From Sycon ciliatum (taxonomy: Eukaryota > Porifera > Calcarea > Leucosolenida > Sycettidae): a stretch of 64,000 bases of DNA. The stretch is taken from NCBI RefSeq assembly GCF_964019385.1, contig NC_088649.1:18914615-18978614 (forward strand). Direction: 5' to 3'. Position numbers and translations under genes: made by a program. Within the stretch, counting starts at the first letter, position 1. Each line of letters opens with the position of its first letter. This document shows positions 34,109 through 44,547 of this stretch, piece by piece. The notes under the pieces are model-generated. The model searched no databases and had not been told where the DNA came from. It was given only the letters and a program-made list of their open reading frames with translations.

Positions 34109-35639
34109 GCTATTGCAAGAAGGAAAATATTGAGCTGAAGCACCAATCTTCAAAACAAAGTCAAAGACAAGCTTTAGAACCAATAAAATGTTCCCCTTTG
34201 TCCCATTCGACTCTCCTTGGTCGTATCGAGTGCAAAGATTTTTGAACACTTCTGTGAGTACATTGCTCGATTTGAACTGAGGGTGTCATGACTGCAAGCT
34301 GGGAAAAAGAGTAAACAATTAATATCAAGTGCCCAAGCAATGTGCAAAAAATATTGGACCGCATGTGGATATGCATCTCTGTCGAGCACCATAAGTCAAC
34401 GAATAGTAAATCCATTAACTCAAGGAGTGTTGCAAGCGCAAGCTGAAAGCATCCGTTTCAACCTACATATTTCGATTGTGAGAATCGAGTAAGAACTCAC
34501 CACATAACAATCATCTACACATACACCTGCCCTGCAAATTCTCATCAACGCACCATGTATATGACCATGGAATACTACGGGCTCAGAGCCCGGTCGTCAA
34601 CTAAATTCCGTTATAGTATGGGATCAGCAGTGAATGGCTTACAGAGGCACTCCAGTCTCATTATCCAGGTCATATTTCCGATGGCAAAACAAAGGTGTGG
34701 TAGGTGTAACAGAAGACCTCTCCAACAAGAACAACCATGCACAAGTATTATTGAGTGGAGTGGGAAATAATTTTTGGAATCTCCTAAAGTGAGGAAGACC
34801 TGATGACATCACATGTGCTTAGCTTGCCAGGGAAGGTCGACCACAGCATAATTATACATGTTGAAGGATTTTTAATTGAAAAGGTAGGTGCTTGATACAT
34901 TCTGAACCCTTCAATGGACCCCTAAGTTCCTCCCGAGGAGACTCCACCTCCAGGGAAACGAACTTGGCTAATATTTTGTGAGGATACAGATGCTAAACAT
35001 TTGATAGAGGAACATGTTCAAACGGTGAGGTAATACTCATTTTGGACCATTGAGAGGGAGGTTGATAACCTATGTTGCGGGAAAAGAAACTGCTGTGAGT
35101 ATTAACATAAAGTTCAGTTATACTCCCAACACCTGAGCATCCAGACTAAGCACCCAGACAAACCACCCAGAGTGACCAGTCAAACCAACCACCCAGACTG
35201 ACCAGTCAGACTAACCACCCAGACTGACCAGTCATACTGACTACTCACACTCACGGGCATCGGAAGCAGTTTAACATTGGTGCGGCCAAAGTGTGTGTGT
35301 GCGGCCAAAGTGTGTGTTTGGAGGGGACCTCCCGCGCGGAAAACGTTTTTGAAAATTGGGCCTAAAAGGCCATATTTTAATGCCACAGAATAATATGAGA
35401 AATATGAATACGCATGGGTGATGACACGCCGCATTGCTGATGCAAAACATGGTAGCTGTACAAGAGTCGACAAGCCACCCACAAGGTTTCTAGGGAATCA
35501 CTAGATCAAAAAGAGTAATGAAACACGTACTAATATAATAGAAACAACAAACCACGTATACAAGGGAAGAACATTATAAAAATGAAGCGCGAATTGAGGT
35601 TGCTGTTCTGAGCATTGGCAAAATTGGCAGAGCAACATA
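34109..35639. repeat. Non-coding; tandem CCCAGACTGACCAGTC repeats
   Basis: At 35140-35245 the unit ACCACCCAGACTGACCAGTC occurs about four times with variation. Next to it (35265-35320) GTGCGGCCAAAGTGTGTG occurs twice. A related block with CTTTGGCCGCACCA and CCCAGACTGACCA stands at 53125-53270. No gene recognised. Confidence 0.6.
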
Positions 35640-35797
35640 AAAGCACATCTAAACTTTCCGAAAATGCCTCTGCAATACTCGCACTCTCTAACAAAGTCAT
35701 TCGCAACTGTCTTCAAATTCAAAGCATCGCAGTCTTCCTTGCAAACATGAAGAAGAGCACAGTGGAACATTTTCAGCCGCCTTAGTGCCGAGAAGAG
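35640..35797 (-). pseudogene. hAT transposase, C-terminal end
   Basis: Minus-strand frame reads FSALRRLK followed by LKTVANDFV, the usual end of the hAT dimerisation domain. It continues the SERSFS motif at 36262 across an insertion. Confidence 0.65.
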
Positions 35798-36258
35798 AAA
35801 TGATTTCTCGCGAAATGTTTTCAGTTGAAAATATGGCATCTGGTGTGTTCTTAATTGTCGCTTCTTTTCCTGACTTCTTCAGTAAGTTTTGAGTCTCACC
35901 AGTGTCTCTGCCCTCCCACCCTTCATTTCTGTGCATATTATCATTGCTCTTTTATCACTTTTGCAGTGAAGTGCTTGCAAGGCCTACATGATGCCAAATC
36001 GCCATTGGGGATATACACCCGTTTTTTGGCTGGCTCGGAAGAAGGAAATTAATTTGACGGTCCCAAGGAGTTCTGCATCATGGCCTATTTCTGCTATCTA
36101 CTGGCACGCCTATTCTATCTGAGACATTCTGTTCTCAGGGTCTTGCTTCCATACCTCACTTGTTAACCTGTTCACATCTGGCTGCGGCCAACTACCCTTC
36201 ACTTTGTGTAGTGTCGCTATTGCTGTCTAAGTCTCTGTGTGTGCCAGTGTATGTGAAG
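35795..36258. mobile_element. Unclassified 464-bp insertion in the hAT gene
   Basis: The hAT dimerisation motif is split by this block. CGAGAA occurs at both borders (35789-35794, 36259-36264), a 6-bp candidate target duplication. The right 90 bases (36172-36262) match the Gypsy element 1 leader/gag start at 12868-12962. No inverted ends and no coding. It may be an LTR-derived or SINE-like element. Confidence 0.55.
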
Positions 36259-36261
36259 CGA

Positions 36262-37461
36262 GAATGAGCGCTCACTGGTGGCATTAGTGGCTGGTGATAT
36301 CAGCAGCAGCTGGAGCAGGACCCACACTTCTGACAAGAAGAACTGACGACTGGACAAAGACTGCACGTAAGACACAACATTCAGCACGGTTGGTGCACCA
36401 TTACCTTCAGCAATGCAATGCGCATGAAGAACTGGCAGCTGGTCATGAACGAGATCCGTCTGAATGTCATCCTTGTACAGTGAGGCAATGGGTGTTAGCT
36501 CTGTACTGTAGTCCCGCCCAGCACAGCCTTTGAGAAGAAGATCTTCCAAATTCCGGTATTTGCAATAACCTTCCTGGTCAAACCGCTGACGGATGGCTTG
36601 CACAACTGTGTCAACTGCAGCAAAGTACACAGGGCGATTGCAGGCCTCGACTGTGGCAGGGAATAAGGGAGCACCAGTACCTTCTTGGAGCCTTGCTGGT
36701 ACCTTCCTCTTCCTCGGTAGTTGAGGTTCAAGCACGTTATTTGACTGCTGCAGCTCCATCACGCTCGACCAGAAAGCCTCAAAACTACTGTCAGTACGGA
36801 GAAGCAGGAGAGTGTCAACAGTAGCTTTTGCAATAGCTTGGCCTTCACTTTGCAGTTAAGGTGGTAGACTGCAATGACTTGCTGAGGTTATCAGCAAGAG
36901 ATAGAACCTTTGCACTGAGAGAGACACCGAAGAGGCAGTCAAAATTTGCCCATTGACTCCTCACACCATTGCACTTTGCTGACATCTCCTTAGGGCTGCA
37001 TCTCTGACGAGCATCCAGACCAACTACAGCATCCTGCAACATTGCCTGGAGTCTTTTACCGAGCTTGCCAAGATCTGGGTGGCAACTCCTGTTCGGCTAC
37101 CTTTCATGGTAGAGGCACCATCAGAACACTGGCCCCGACAAAACTCCAGCTTGAGGTTCATCCTCAACAGGGCATCCTTGATGACGCTGACAATAGTGTC
37201 AGCATTAGCCATTAAATCCTCAGAACTCCTTATGAAAATGGAGCTGCGGATCTACCTATCGAATGACAATTACACACTGCTCCGTGCAGCTGGAGTCAGT
37301 GTGTTGAACATTCTGGAGCCTCAATCCTTCCAAACGCAACGCAACGGACGGCGGGAACGAGTGGGGGGAAACATGTATTATGGTAGACGCAACGCAACGC
37401 AACAACTACATTATGAGAGAGAGCTCAACTGAAGAGAGCGATTATTTGAAGAGAGAGCTTA
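36262..37461 (-). pseudogene. hAT transposase, catalytic part to dimerisation domain
   Basis: Minus-strand fragments: ADTIVSVIKDALLRMNL and CRGQCSDGASTMKG (37212-37024, the conserved GQxYDGAxxM block with Ser for Tyr), then KSLQSTTLTAK, then KRKVPARLQEGTG, RQRFDQEGYCKYRNLEDLLLKG and LLLISPATNATSERSFS (36762-36262), the hAT C-terminal dimerisation signature. The layout matches ZMYM1/TTF-type hAT transposases. Stops and frameshifts are frequent. Confidence 0.75.
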
Positions 37462-38145
37462 GGGGCCGTCCGTAAATATCGATGTTTTTTTAGAGACGAT
37501 ATTGGTGCTTCTCTCCCTTGACCCCCCTCCCTCCCCCCAGAAGACGCACATGTACATCTAGATCATGGAATCAATATTTTTGGATGCTCATGAAGTGCCC
37601 AGGATGTTGAGGGTCCGGTGTAGGCGTGAAAATCCCGCCGCACTCACGCAATAGCTGCATCGCCTGGGGGGAGCGAACCGGGTTGGCGCTGCAGTGCTCA
37701 CAGCCACTGGTGTAGACAAAGCGGCTACGCTCGGGCTTGAATTTTTTCAAATCCTTGTACTTGTTCAGACAGTGAAGACTGGAAACTCTTGTGGAGTTCG
37801 TCCGTGTTTGTTCGCACTGCCTCGACGTCTTGAAAAAGGTCTCCTGCAGGCATCGTTCGGCCGATTTCCACAATCAATAGCTCATTCTTTTGCTCTTGAA
37901 ATTCGCCATGGGCGTACAGCTTCCAATTTTGTTCTCGTGTCGCGAGTTTTAGCTCCGCGAACGGAAGCTGGTTTCACATTTCTTGTATAGCCATTTGGAC
38001 GTCCGCGTGCAGGGATCGGCGAAACTTCAGATATTTACATCGATATTTTTCTGATGCTCGAAAAGACGCACATGGCTCAAACCCCCTCCCCCCCAGACGC
38101 ACCAATATCGTCTCTAAAAAAACATCGATATTTACGGACGGCCCC
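37462..38145. mobile_element. PIF/Harbinger-like non-autonomous element in the hAT gene
   Basis: Perfect terminal inverted repeats of about 47 bp starting GGGGCCGTCCGTAAATATCG, flanked on both sides by TTA (37459-37461, 38146-38148). A 3-bp TWA duplication is typical of PIF/Harbinger. The interior (minus 37873-37571) has a 100-residue frame with RSRFVYTSGCEHC and TPDPQHPGHF and an overlapping second open frame; I do not recognise either. Confidence 0.7.
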
Positions 38146-38722
38146 TTACTGAAGAGAGAGCAACGCAATATAAAGGGCCTGGGTAGCTATGGCAATGCTT
38201 TCATCCACCATGATGGTGAACTTACTTTCGCCGATCCTGAGTGCAAGTCCACGGAGGATCTGGAATGCCATCACCTTCAACATTTCGTTCTGCATATCGG
38301 CACTCATGTATTTTCCCTTCTTCTTCTTCTCTAGCCACTTCTGTAGCGACGGTTGGAATTCGCTGAAGACGGTCAGGAGCTGGTGAAAATTGCTATCTAC
38401 TGGCACACTGCAATGACTTGCTGCGGTCTACTTCACTATCTACTTCACCTCCATCTTACGATGCTCCTCGGAGAGGCAGCCCTTGTCGAGCAGGAAACTT
38501 GATGTTTCGAAGAATGAAGAGGAAAGTCTCTCGATTTTCTTTACGGTCAGACAATAACTGTGAGTTAAGAAGTTCACCAACGTGACCAGTTGTCTCAGGA
38601 GTTGTCTCCAACTTTTCAACAGCCTCCTCATGACAATCGCTGGACTGATATTTCGAGAATCCTCCTGGACCATACTTCCAGTTTTGAAAGCCAGTTGAAA
38701 TAAACGCAGCGTCGGTCTTCAT
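38146..38722 (-). pseudogene. hAT transposase, N-terminal TTF-type zinc finger and start of catalytic domain
   Basis: Minus strand: DAAFISTGFQNWKYGPGG and SSDCHEEAVEKL are the second half of a TTF-type zinc finger. They are followed in another frame by QNEMLKVMAFQILRGLALRI and FTIMVDESIAIATQ; MVDE(T/S) is the first catalytic Asp block. The start of the finger is missing at 38758, where a hairpin element and the Polinton begin. Confidence 0.75.
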
Positions 38723-38758
38723 ATTGAAGAGGAGTTTTCCTTAAACTGTCTTTACGCA

Positions 38759-38869
38759 AGTAGTATAAGGGGAGGGGGTTCTGGACCACCTTCCAGGTGG
38801 TCCAAAATCGACTTTCTCGATCGGCCCTTCGGGCCTCCCTCCAAAGTCTCCCCCTCCCCCTATACTACT
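38759..38869. repeat. 111-bp hairpin, possibly a Polinton tip
   Basis: AGTAGTATAAGGGGAGGGGG at the left is mirrored by CCCCCTCCCCCTATACTACT at the right; the middle also pairs (GGACCACC/GGTGGTCC, GGCCC/GGGCC). AGTAxTA-type tips are common in Polintons, so this may be a duplicated, facing pair of Polinton ends or a separate MITE. Confidence 0.5.
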
Positions 38870-39293
38870 AGGGGAACGTGTGAGATAATGACTCTTACCA
38901 GGAGATAGGTCTGCCATACAGTTCCCCTCTCCTACCCTATAGTTCTAACCCTTAAATACACTTCTTATTCTTTATGGTAAGAAATGTGTGTGTGAGATCC
39001 AAGTACTAATTTTACACCTCCAAGTACTAATTTTACCATTCCAACCACTGATCCCATGTTGGCTCAACCCAGCCCCAGAAAAGTGAGTCAACTTGCTGTC
39101 TCCGAGAAAATCGGAAGTGAGCCAACTTCAGCTTTTTTCATTTACCCCATCTTGGCTCACTTCGAGGGATGATGTGGGATCGGTTCCTGAGCCAACTTTG
39201 GATGGTCCAGCTATGGATGATGATCCTAATTATTCTATATTAGAGGAACGGTTGCCATAGGTATAACCAACGATTCTACACAAACTTTCCAAG

Positions 39294-39818
39294 ATGACAA
39301 GCAAGAAGCCAACCCCGTTTGACACAGCTGCTATTCTCAATGACTTCATTGATTATCGAATCACCATCAAGGATGGGAATAAATGTGGTTCACTGACTAT
39401 CAATGGTAAGGAGCCATACATAAAATTCACTGATGAGACAAATATCATGAATGCTGTGAAGAAAGGACAAGAGGACTCTCTGAAATTTTCTACTGACAGT
39501 GACATTTGTAAATCCATCCGTTGTATCGAGAAGCAGATAGAATCCGAAGGAAATGCGGTTAGAAGCAGAATTAACACAGCAAAATGTGAGCACCCAATCC
39601 TGTTTATCCAAATTTCTCCTGATTGTGCTATCTTTGATGAGGACAACAAACCATCAAAAACAAACAAGATCAAGCAAGGTGACACTATCAATGGTATCGT
39701 TCACCTGAAGTGGGTTTACAAAGACAAGACTGATGACACTCTCAGTCTCAAACTTGTTGTTGTTGCTATAAAGCATTTCCAGAAAGAAGAAGTGAAATTC
39801 TCAGCAAACGATTTGTAA
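39294..39818 (+). CDS. Polinton orphan protein, 174 aa
   Basis: First plus-strand gene of the element. Opens MTSKKPTPFDTAAIL and contains GNKCGSLTINGKEPYIKF and IVHLKWVYKDKTDDTLSLKLVVVAIKHF, alternating hydrophobic strands that suggest a small beta-barrel or beta-sandwich. No signal peptide or membrane segment, charged, with Lys and Asp in balance. No homologue recognised. A single-stranded-DNA-binding role would be plausible in an element with protein-primed replication, but that is only a guess. Confidence 0.6.
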   Translation: MTSKKPTPFDTAAILNDFIDYRITIKDGNKCGSLTINGKEPYIKFTDETNIMNAVKKGQEDSLKFSTDSDICKSIRCIEKQIESEGNAVRSRINTAKCEHPILFIQISPDCAIFDEDNKPSKTNKIKQGDTINGIVHLKWVYKDKTDDTLSLKLVVVAIKHFQKEEVKFSANDL

Positions 39819-39898
39819 AAAATAGTCATACAATTCACAAAAACAAAACAAAAAACAAAAAACAAAAAAGTAAAAAATATTTTTTTAGAAGTGAAATC

Positions 39899-39935
39899 AT
39901 GAATGTGTGGTTTGATGACGACTGCTCTATAAACA

Positions 39936-39966
<31 letters not shown>

Positions 39967-40189
39967 CATGGATACATGGATAGATGATGAACACTCCACC
40001 AGGAAAGATAAGATGATAGCGAACTACATTGACTATAGAAACCAGGTATGGTTTCCTACAGATATAGAATTGATGATTTTGGAAAATGAAGTAACTCCAC
40101 AGGATCTTGAGGTGTATGAGATGAAGAAAAATGATCTGTATGATACCACAATTTACTTGGAAGAAATAGAAAAATCCAAAACAGAATAG
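39899..40189 (+). CDS. Polinton small acidic protein, possible N-part of a VLTF3-like gene
   Basis: 96 residues with a poly-Glu run encoded by a GAA microsatellite (39939-39965), then DDEHSTRKDKMIANYIDY and LMILENEVTPQDLEVYEM. Its end overlaps an open stretch in the +2-shifted frame that continues as the next feature (both frames open 40144-40189), so one gene split by a frameshift is likely. If so, it would supply the region before the conserved core of a late-transcription-factor-like protein. Function otherwise unknown. Confidence 0.5.
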
Positions 40190-40464
40190 GAATCGAAACA
40201 AGGTTGGAGATAACCCTGAACAAGGTTGGTTTACCAAAATATCTTAGCAAAACCCCATTCAACAATCTTGTTGATGAAATTCAGAGGATCAAAGAAGTAG
40301 CAAATAAAGAGAAAAAAGTCAAAGTGAGTTACCCATTCCTACTTTCGAAACTCATTGCTGATGAAGATGATGTGATCAAGATCAAACCATGCATTCCAAA
40401 ATGTAAAAAATCACAACAAAGACTTGATGCCATATGGAAGAACTATAGAGAATCGAATGTATAA
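40144..40464 (+). CDS. Possible VLTF3-like late transcription factor fragment
   Basis: No ATG at the start of this open frame, which begins after a stop at 40141-40143. Two blocks recall the C-terminal half of poxvirus A2L/VLTF3-type proteins: NKVGLPKYLSKTPFNNLV (family pattern LKKLxLxxYYEHI) and SYPFLLSKLI with a later KSQQRLDAIWKNY (family patterns SYxYxLYKLxQ and KSxxKLxxxDxIWKxxC). The final family Cys is absent (KNYRES instead). These matches are from memory and short. If right, the element carries its own late-gene transcription factor. Confidence 0.35.
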   Translation, partial: YHNLLGRNRKIQNRIGIETRLEITLNKVGLPKYLSKTPFNNLVDEIQRIKEVANKEKKVKVSYPFLLSKLIADEDDVIKIKPCIPKCKKSQQRLDAIWKNYRESNV

Positions 40465-40500
40465 GAAAAGTAAAAAAAAATCTTTTTTTTGTTCTCATGA

Positions 40501-43500
40501 TCACTGGACAAACTGCTTCATCATATCCGGAGCATAACTCATGAATGAAATGCTACTATCAAACCCCTCCTCAGCCAGATATCTTGGTATTTCATGGTGT
40601 CCGAACGCTAACGTACTACATCCATCTTCTGTGATATATCGTTTTGTGTCCAATGGTGATAAAGCTATCTTATTAACTGTTTCTCCGAAAATGACGTGTC
40701 TATGACTCCGGAGTGTTGTCATTTCTCGACGGAACACGGATTAATCCAAGAGACAATTTCGGAAATCATCATGTGTGATAGTTTTCTTGAGCACTGCTGT
40801 TTTCACCCCCTTTGCTCTTTTTCCACTTTCATTACCAGAGTAACTGTACATCTTGGAGCGAAGTCCTACAAACTCAGTGATCAGTTTTCCACCGAGTTCA
40901 TCTTTGAACAGACCAACAACTTTCTTGTTTTTCTCGGAATATAACGGATGTGATTGATCATAATTGCTTGTATCATACTTATCAAGAAACTCACTCATGT
41001 CATCAAACAGATCATCAGTAAAGAAATGAAGAACCAAGCTGTCTGTATCGGTGCACAAGAGTTTCACATCAGAGCCATACAACTTTTTCAGGTGATTGCA
41101 GTAAAAGTCATACATGAGTGTCTTTGAGAGATCCAAAATCGACATCCCAACATATATGGGCTTGTTGAGGACGACCTTTGTCCTGTTACTTTGTACCCCG
41201 ACCAGGTCATCGTTGAAGATCACATGGCGGTTGTACGTTGGTTTGGCAACAAGCTGTTTGATTTTCTTCTCCTCACGACTTCTCAGCAATTTTATGTTGA
41301 CTCTCCTCCGAACGTTCTCCATAGTTTTCCCGAACACCGCATTGTTCATCAGTTTATAGAAGTCTTTGGAGAAATCATCCTGTGCCTTCTTCCGGAGGTC
41401 TGTATTCTTCTCGATGTAGTTTCTCATCCACGGTTTCTGAGTAAATTTCAGAACACGATGGATTTTGACACAACGTAGTCCAAGCTGAGTGTAGAGTTTC
41501 AAGTTTCGGTAATGGAGAACGTACTTTGTCTTATCCCTCAAGTTTGGTACAAGTTTGAGAGCATCTACTCCGGAAGAATTGAGTTTATCAACAAGCTCCT
41601 GCTGGCATGGAGATAGCATGTCCTCATTGACGGAAAGACGTTCCGGAGCAACTGGATAATCGTTGTGCTTCTCATGAAGTTCGTGTGGATATTCCAGATC
41701 ACACTCGACGATATACCCCGATGAGGAATCATCTTGACTATTCAGTATCTTGTTCAGGAGTTTCTCTGATGGTTTCTCCCACCGAAAACCAGACACTGGG
41801 AGAGGTTGTGACATTGCCCAACCATAGAGATTGTTGGCATCGAGATACTGGATAAATGACGATGGCTGATCAGCATCAAATTTCTCCTGATAGTGATTAT
41901 TAGCAGCAGCATATCGTTGTGAGACCATCGACACACCACCTCTCATTCCTGATTCTACAAATATGTGCTGATCATAGTCTGTAAGTAATTCCAAGGACAC
42001 ACCTGAGTACATCAACAGAGCATCCCAGGCAAATCCAGGCAGAGTGTAGTAATTTGCTGGATCCAGCTGATACGTTCTGACAGCTTCTACTCTGAAATTC
42101 TCAAAGATGTCAGCCAAGAGAAACACGTCGGTCTTGAGATACAAGTCATGATAATCACCAAGAGTCTGACAGTCGAATTTCATCCACATTGTCTCAGCAT
42201 GTTTGTAGTCATCGTCACTCGCCCCCTCATCAGACAGTGAAGAATAGAACTTACTCTGTGCTGGTAGCTGAGTCTCATCGAACCTGGAGAAGCTGTTCAT
42301 GTACTCATAGGGGTATACTCCTTTCCTCATCAACAGCTGATGGTTTGGCAACGTCTTGGTGTGAGTGAATGAGTCATCTGGTGTCGTTTTCACAAGTCTA
42401 TCAAGTGAGGCATTGAGAAACTGACAGCTGTCGATGAACCGGAACTGTCTCCATGTGAATGAGATGAATTTCTCCATGTTGTTGGGAATGACTGATATCT
42501 CACCCACAGTTTTACTCTTACACACACCATCCTCATCCGTGTATGTGACCGTCTCAACATCTGTCTTTCCGATTGCTCCGATGAGATGATGACTGTCATA
42601 GCCTTTCAGGTTGTGAAAAACCACAGGGATGTGCTGCTTGTATGGATAAATTCTAAGTTTGATGTTACAGTCATTGTGTGCGGCACCGCGGAAATCACCA
42701 GTGATGTGGTCGTGATCACGGACTCTGTCCTCACCAAGTTTCTTTTTACAAATCCAACAGTCTTCTGTCTCTCTGAACAATTCTTCTTGTTCCTTAGTGA
42801 GATCCATCGGTGCTGGATTATTGAGTGCTGATTGGATTTTCTTCTCCTCATTTTTGAGTTTATCAAAGAATACATCCATGGCATCAGCACCCCGGTAGAA
42901 ACACTGACTTGTCATCACTCCGTCAGAACGTACCACGACATAACCAAAACCACAAGGAACATGTTGTGAATCCCAGCTGGTTTGTTCGCTTTTCACTCCA
43001 TCAATTTTCTTGATCAGTGCCTCAGTGTCAGCATAGATTACATAGGGACATTGTAGCATTTTGTGATGATTAATGAACTTCAGTGTTGGTTGATTTCCAT
43101 CGTCGTCCAGTTCTGGTAGTACCATGTGTGCTGATAATCCAGTGACATTATCACAATACTCCTGATGATTGCTCAGGGATTTCTCTGTGTTGTGTGGTTG
43201 GAGACATCTTGTACAGAAGAATTTCCTGGCTTTATGCTTTGACTGATCGTAGCACAATCTGCTGAAATCTTTGATCCAACAGTAGTGATTCTGATCTTCT
43301 TTTTGGTATAGTAGAAGATTGATCACTTTCTCACCTCTTTTCTTTGTCAGCAGTAGTGGATAGATCACGTTATCTTCATACCCAAAGACAGTGATAGCTA
43401 GGCTGTTTTGCTTCTCGACTTTGGAAATTTGACTCAGTGGTGTTGGAAAATCGATTCCGAACAGATCAAGTTTGTTGCTATAGTCTGTATACTGAGTTAC

Positions 43501-44208
43501 CCTGTCACTATGCTTCTTTGCTGGATACAGAGCTGAGAGCAGTGCCTACATCAGACATTTATCATCCTTATTCTTGACATTGATGATTGCCTTCTTTTTC
43601 TTGAGCTCGTTCGGTAAATCAATGTAGGATTTACCTCTCATTGGCTGATATGCTGCTACATCAACGTAAAATCCGACGATATGATTGATGTGCCAGTTTG
43701 ATCCATTCTGTATCCACTTATCGATATTTCTATGAATTTGTGAGTGTGCCGTTCGAATACCGTCATCAATCTCATGAGATGTTGTGACTGTCATTGGTCC
43801 ACTCCTGAAGTATGGTGTGTCTGTGGTTGTTATGTCGTCTCCTTTCTCCATTTCTACTTGTAATGCCAGACTGACTTTCACACCCTTGAGATTTTCCAGT
43901 TCTTTCTGTATCAATGTTCTCAGTGGGATGTTGATACTATCAAAGAATATATACAGATCTGGATGATTCTCTTTCGGTTCATAGATGAACGATTTCAGAA
44001 TCCCTTTGGGTACTGACTTTGAGATTGTGAACGGTGGTGTGACAATCGGTTTCCTCTTTCGATTCTTCCGATTCTTCCGAATCCGTTTCTTGAGAAGTTC
44101 CCGATTCTTTCTTTGCTCTATTTTTTTGTGAACTCACGGGAGTTGTTTCTCAGTCTTGAGTTTCTTCCCGTCATAGGTGATAGTGAGTTTGCTCAGGTCA
44201 AATTCCAT
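40501..44208 (-). pseudogene. Protein-primed DNA polymerase B (pPolB)
   Basis: One frame from the ATG at 44208 to 40501 (1,235 residues) is interrupted by three stops: TGA at 44134-44136, TAG at 43546-43548 (where the family has Trp) and TAA at 40741-40743. Exonuclease motifs are YADTEAL (ExoI, DxE) and HNLKGYDSHHLI (ExoII). Polymerase motifs are QYLDANNLYGWAMSQ (motif A), KLMNNAVFGKTMENV (motif B) and CTDTDSLVLH (motif C, DTD intact). An N-terminal basic stretch (KKRIRKNRKNRKRK) and an HNH-like CWICKKKLGEDRVRDHDH box precede or lie between them. The C-terminal block NKIALSPLDTKRYI shows that the TAA is a mutation and not the true end. It would copy the element from a terminal protein primer. 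Confidence 0.9.
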
Positions 44209-44329
44209 CTTTACACTACACAAGGATTTTTTCAATCAGTGATAGCATTACTGTATATCACAACCCTTCAATATACATTAATCTACATCCTAGAAAGAAA
44301 GAAAAAAAGAACGGGGTGTCCAAACCTAG

Positions 44330-44385
44330 ATTCGAACCCACGCTCTTGTGATTGGAGACACAGTCATCATCATGCTGAGATTTGA
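44330..44385 (-). other. tRNA-like segment
   Basis: Minus strand has GGGTTCGAATCTAGG (B-box/T-arm-like) preceded by TCTCCAATCACA. It resembles 515-590. No full cloverleaf is evident. It lies between PolB and the 41-bp repeat array. Confidence 0.25.
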
Positions 44386-44397
44386 CCTTTCTCGGAG

Positions 44398-44543
44398 TTT
44401 TTCAGTTTCGGAGTCGGAGCTTTTTCAGAGCTCACATATTTTTCAGTTTCGGAGTCGGAGCTATTTCAGAGCTCACATATTTTTCAGTTTCGGAGTCGGA
44501 GCTTTTTCAGAGCTCACATATTTTTCAGTTTCGGAGTCGGAGC
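44398..44543. repeat. 41-bp minisatellite, about 3.5 units
   Basis: Unit TTCAGTTTCGGAGTCGGAGC plus TTTTTCAGAGCTCACATATTT, starting at 44401, 44442, 44483 and 44524. It ends four bases before the integrase stop codon. Confidence 0.95.
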
Positions 44544-44547
44544 GTTT

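Noticed and set aside
38759-38869. Transcription terminator hairpin
   Set aside because: Too long, GC-rich both sides, and located at a transposon junction in a eukaryotic genome.
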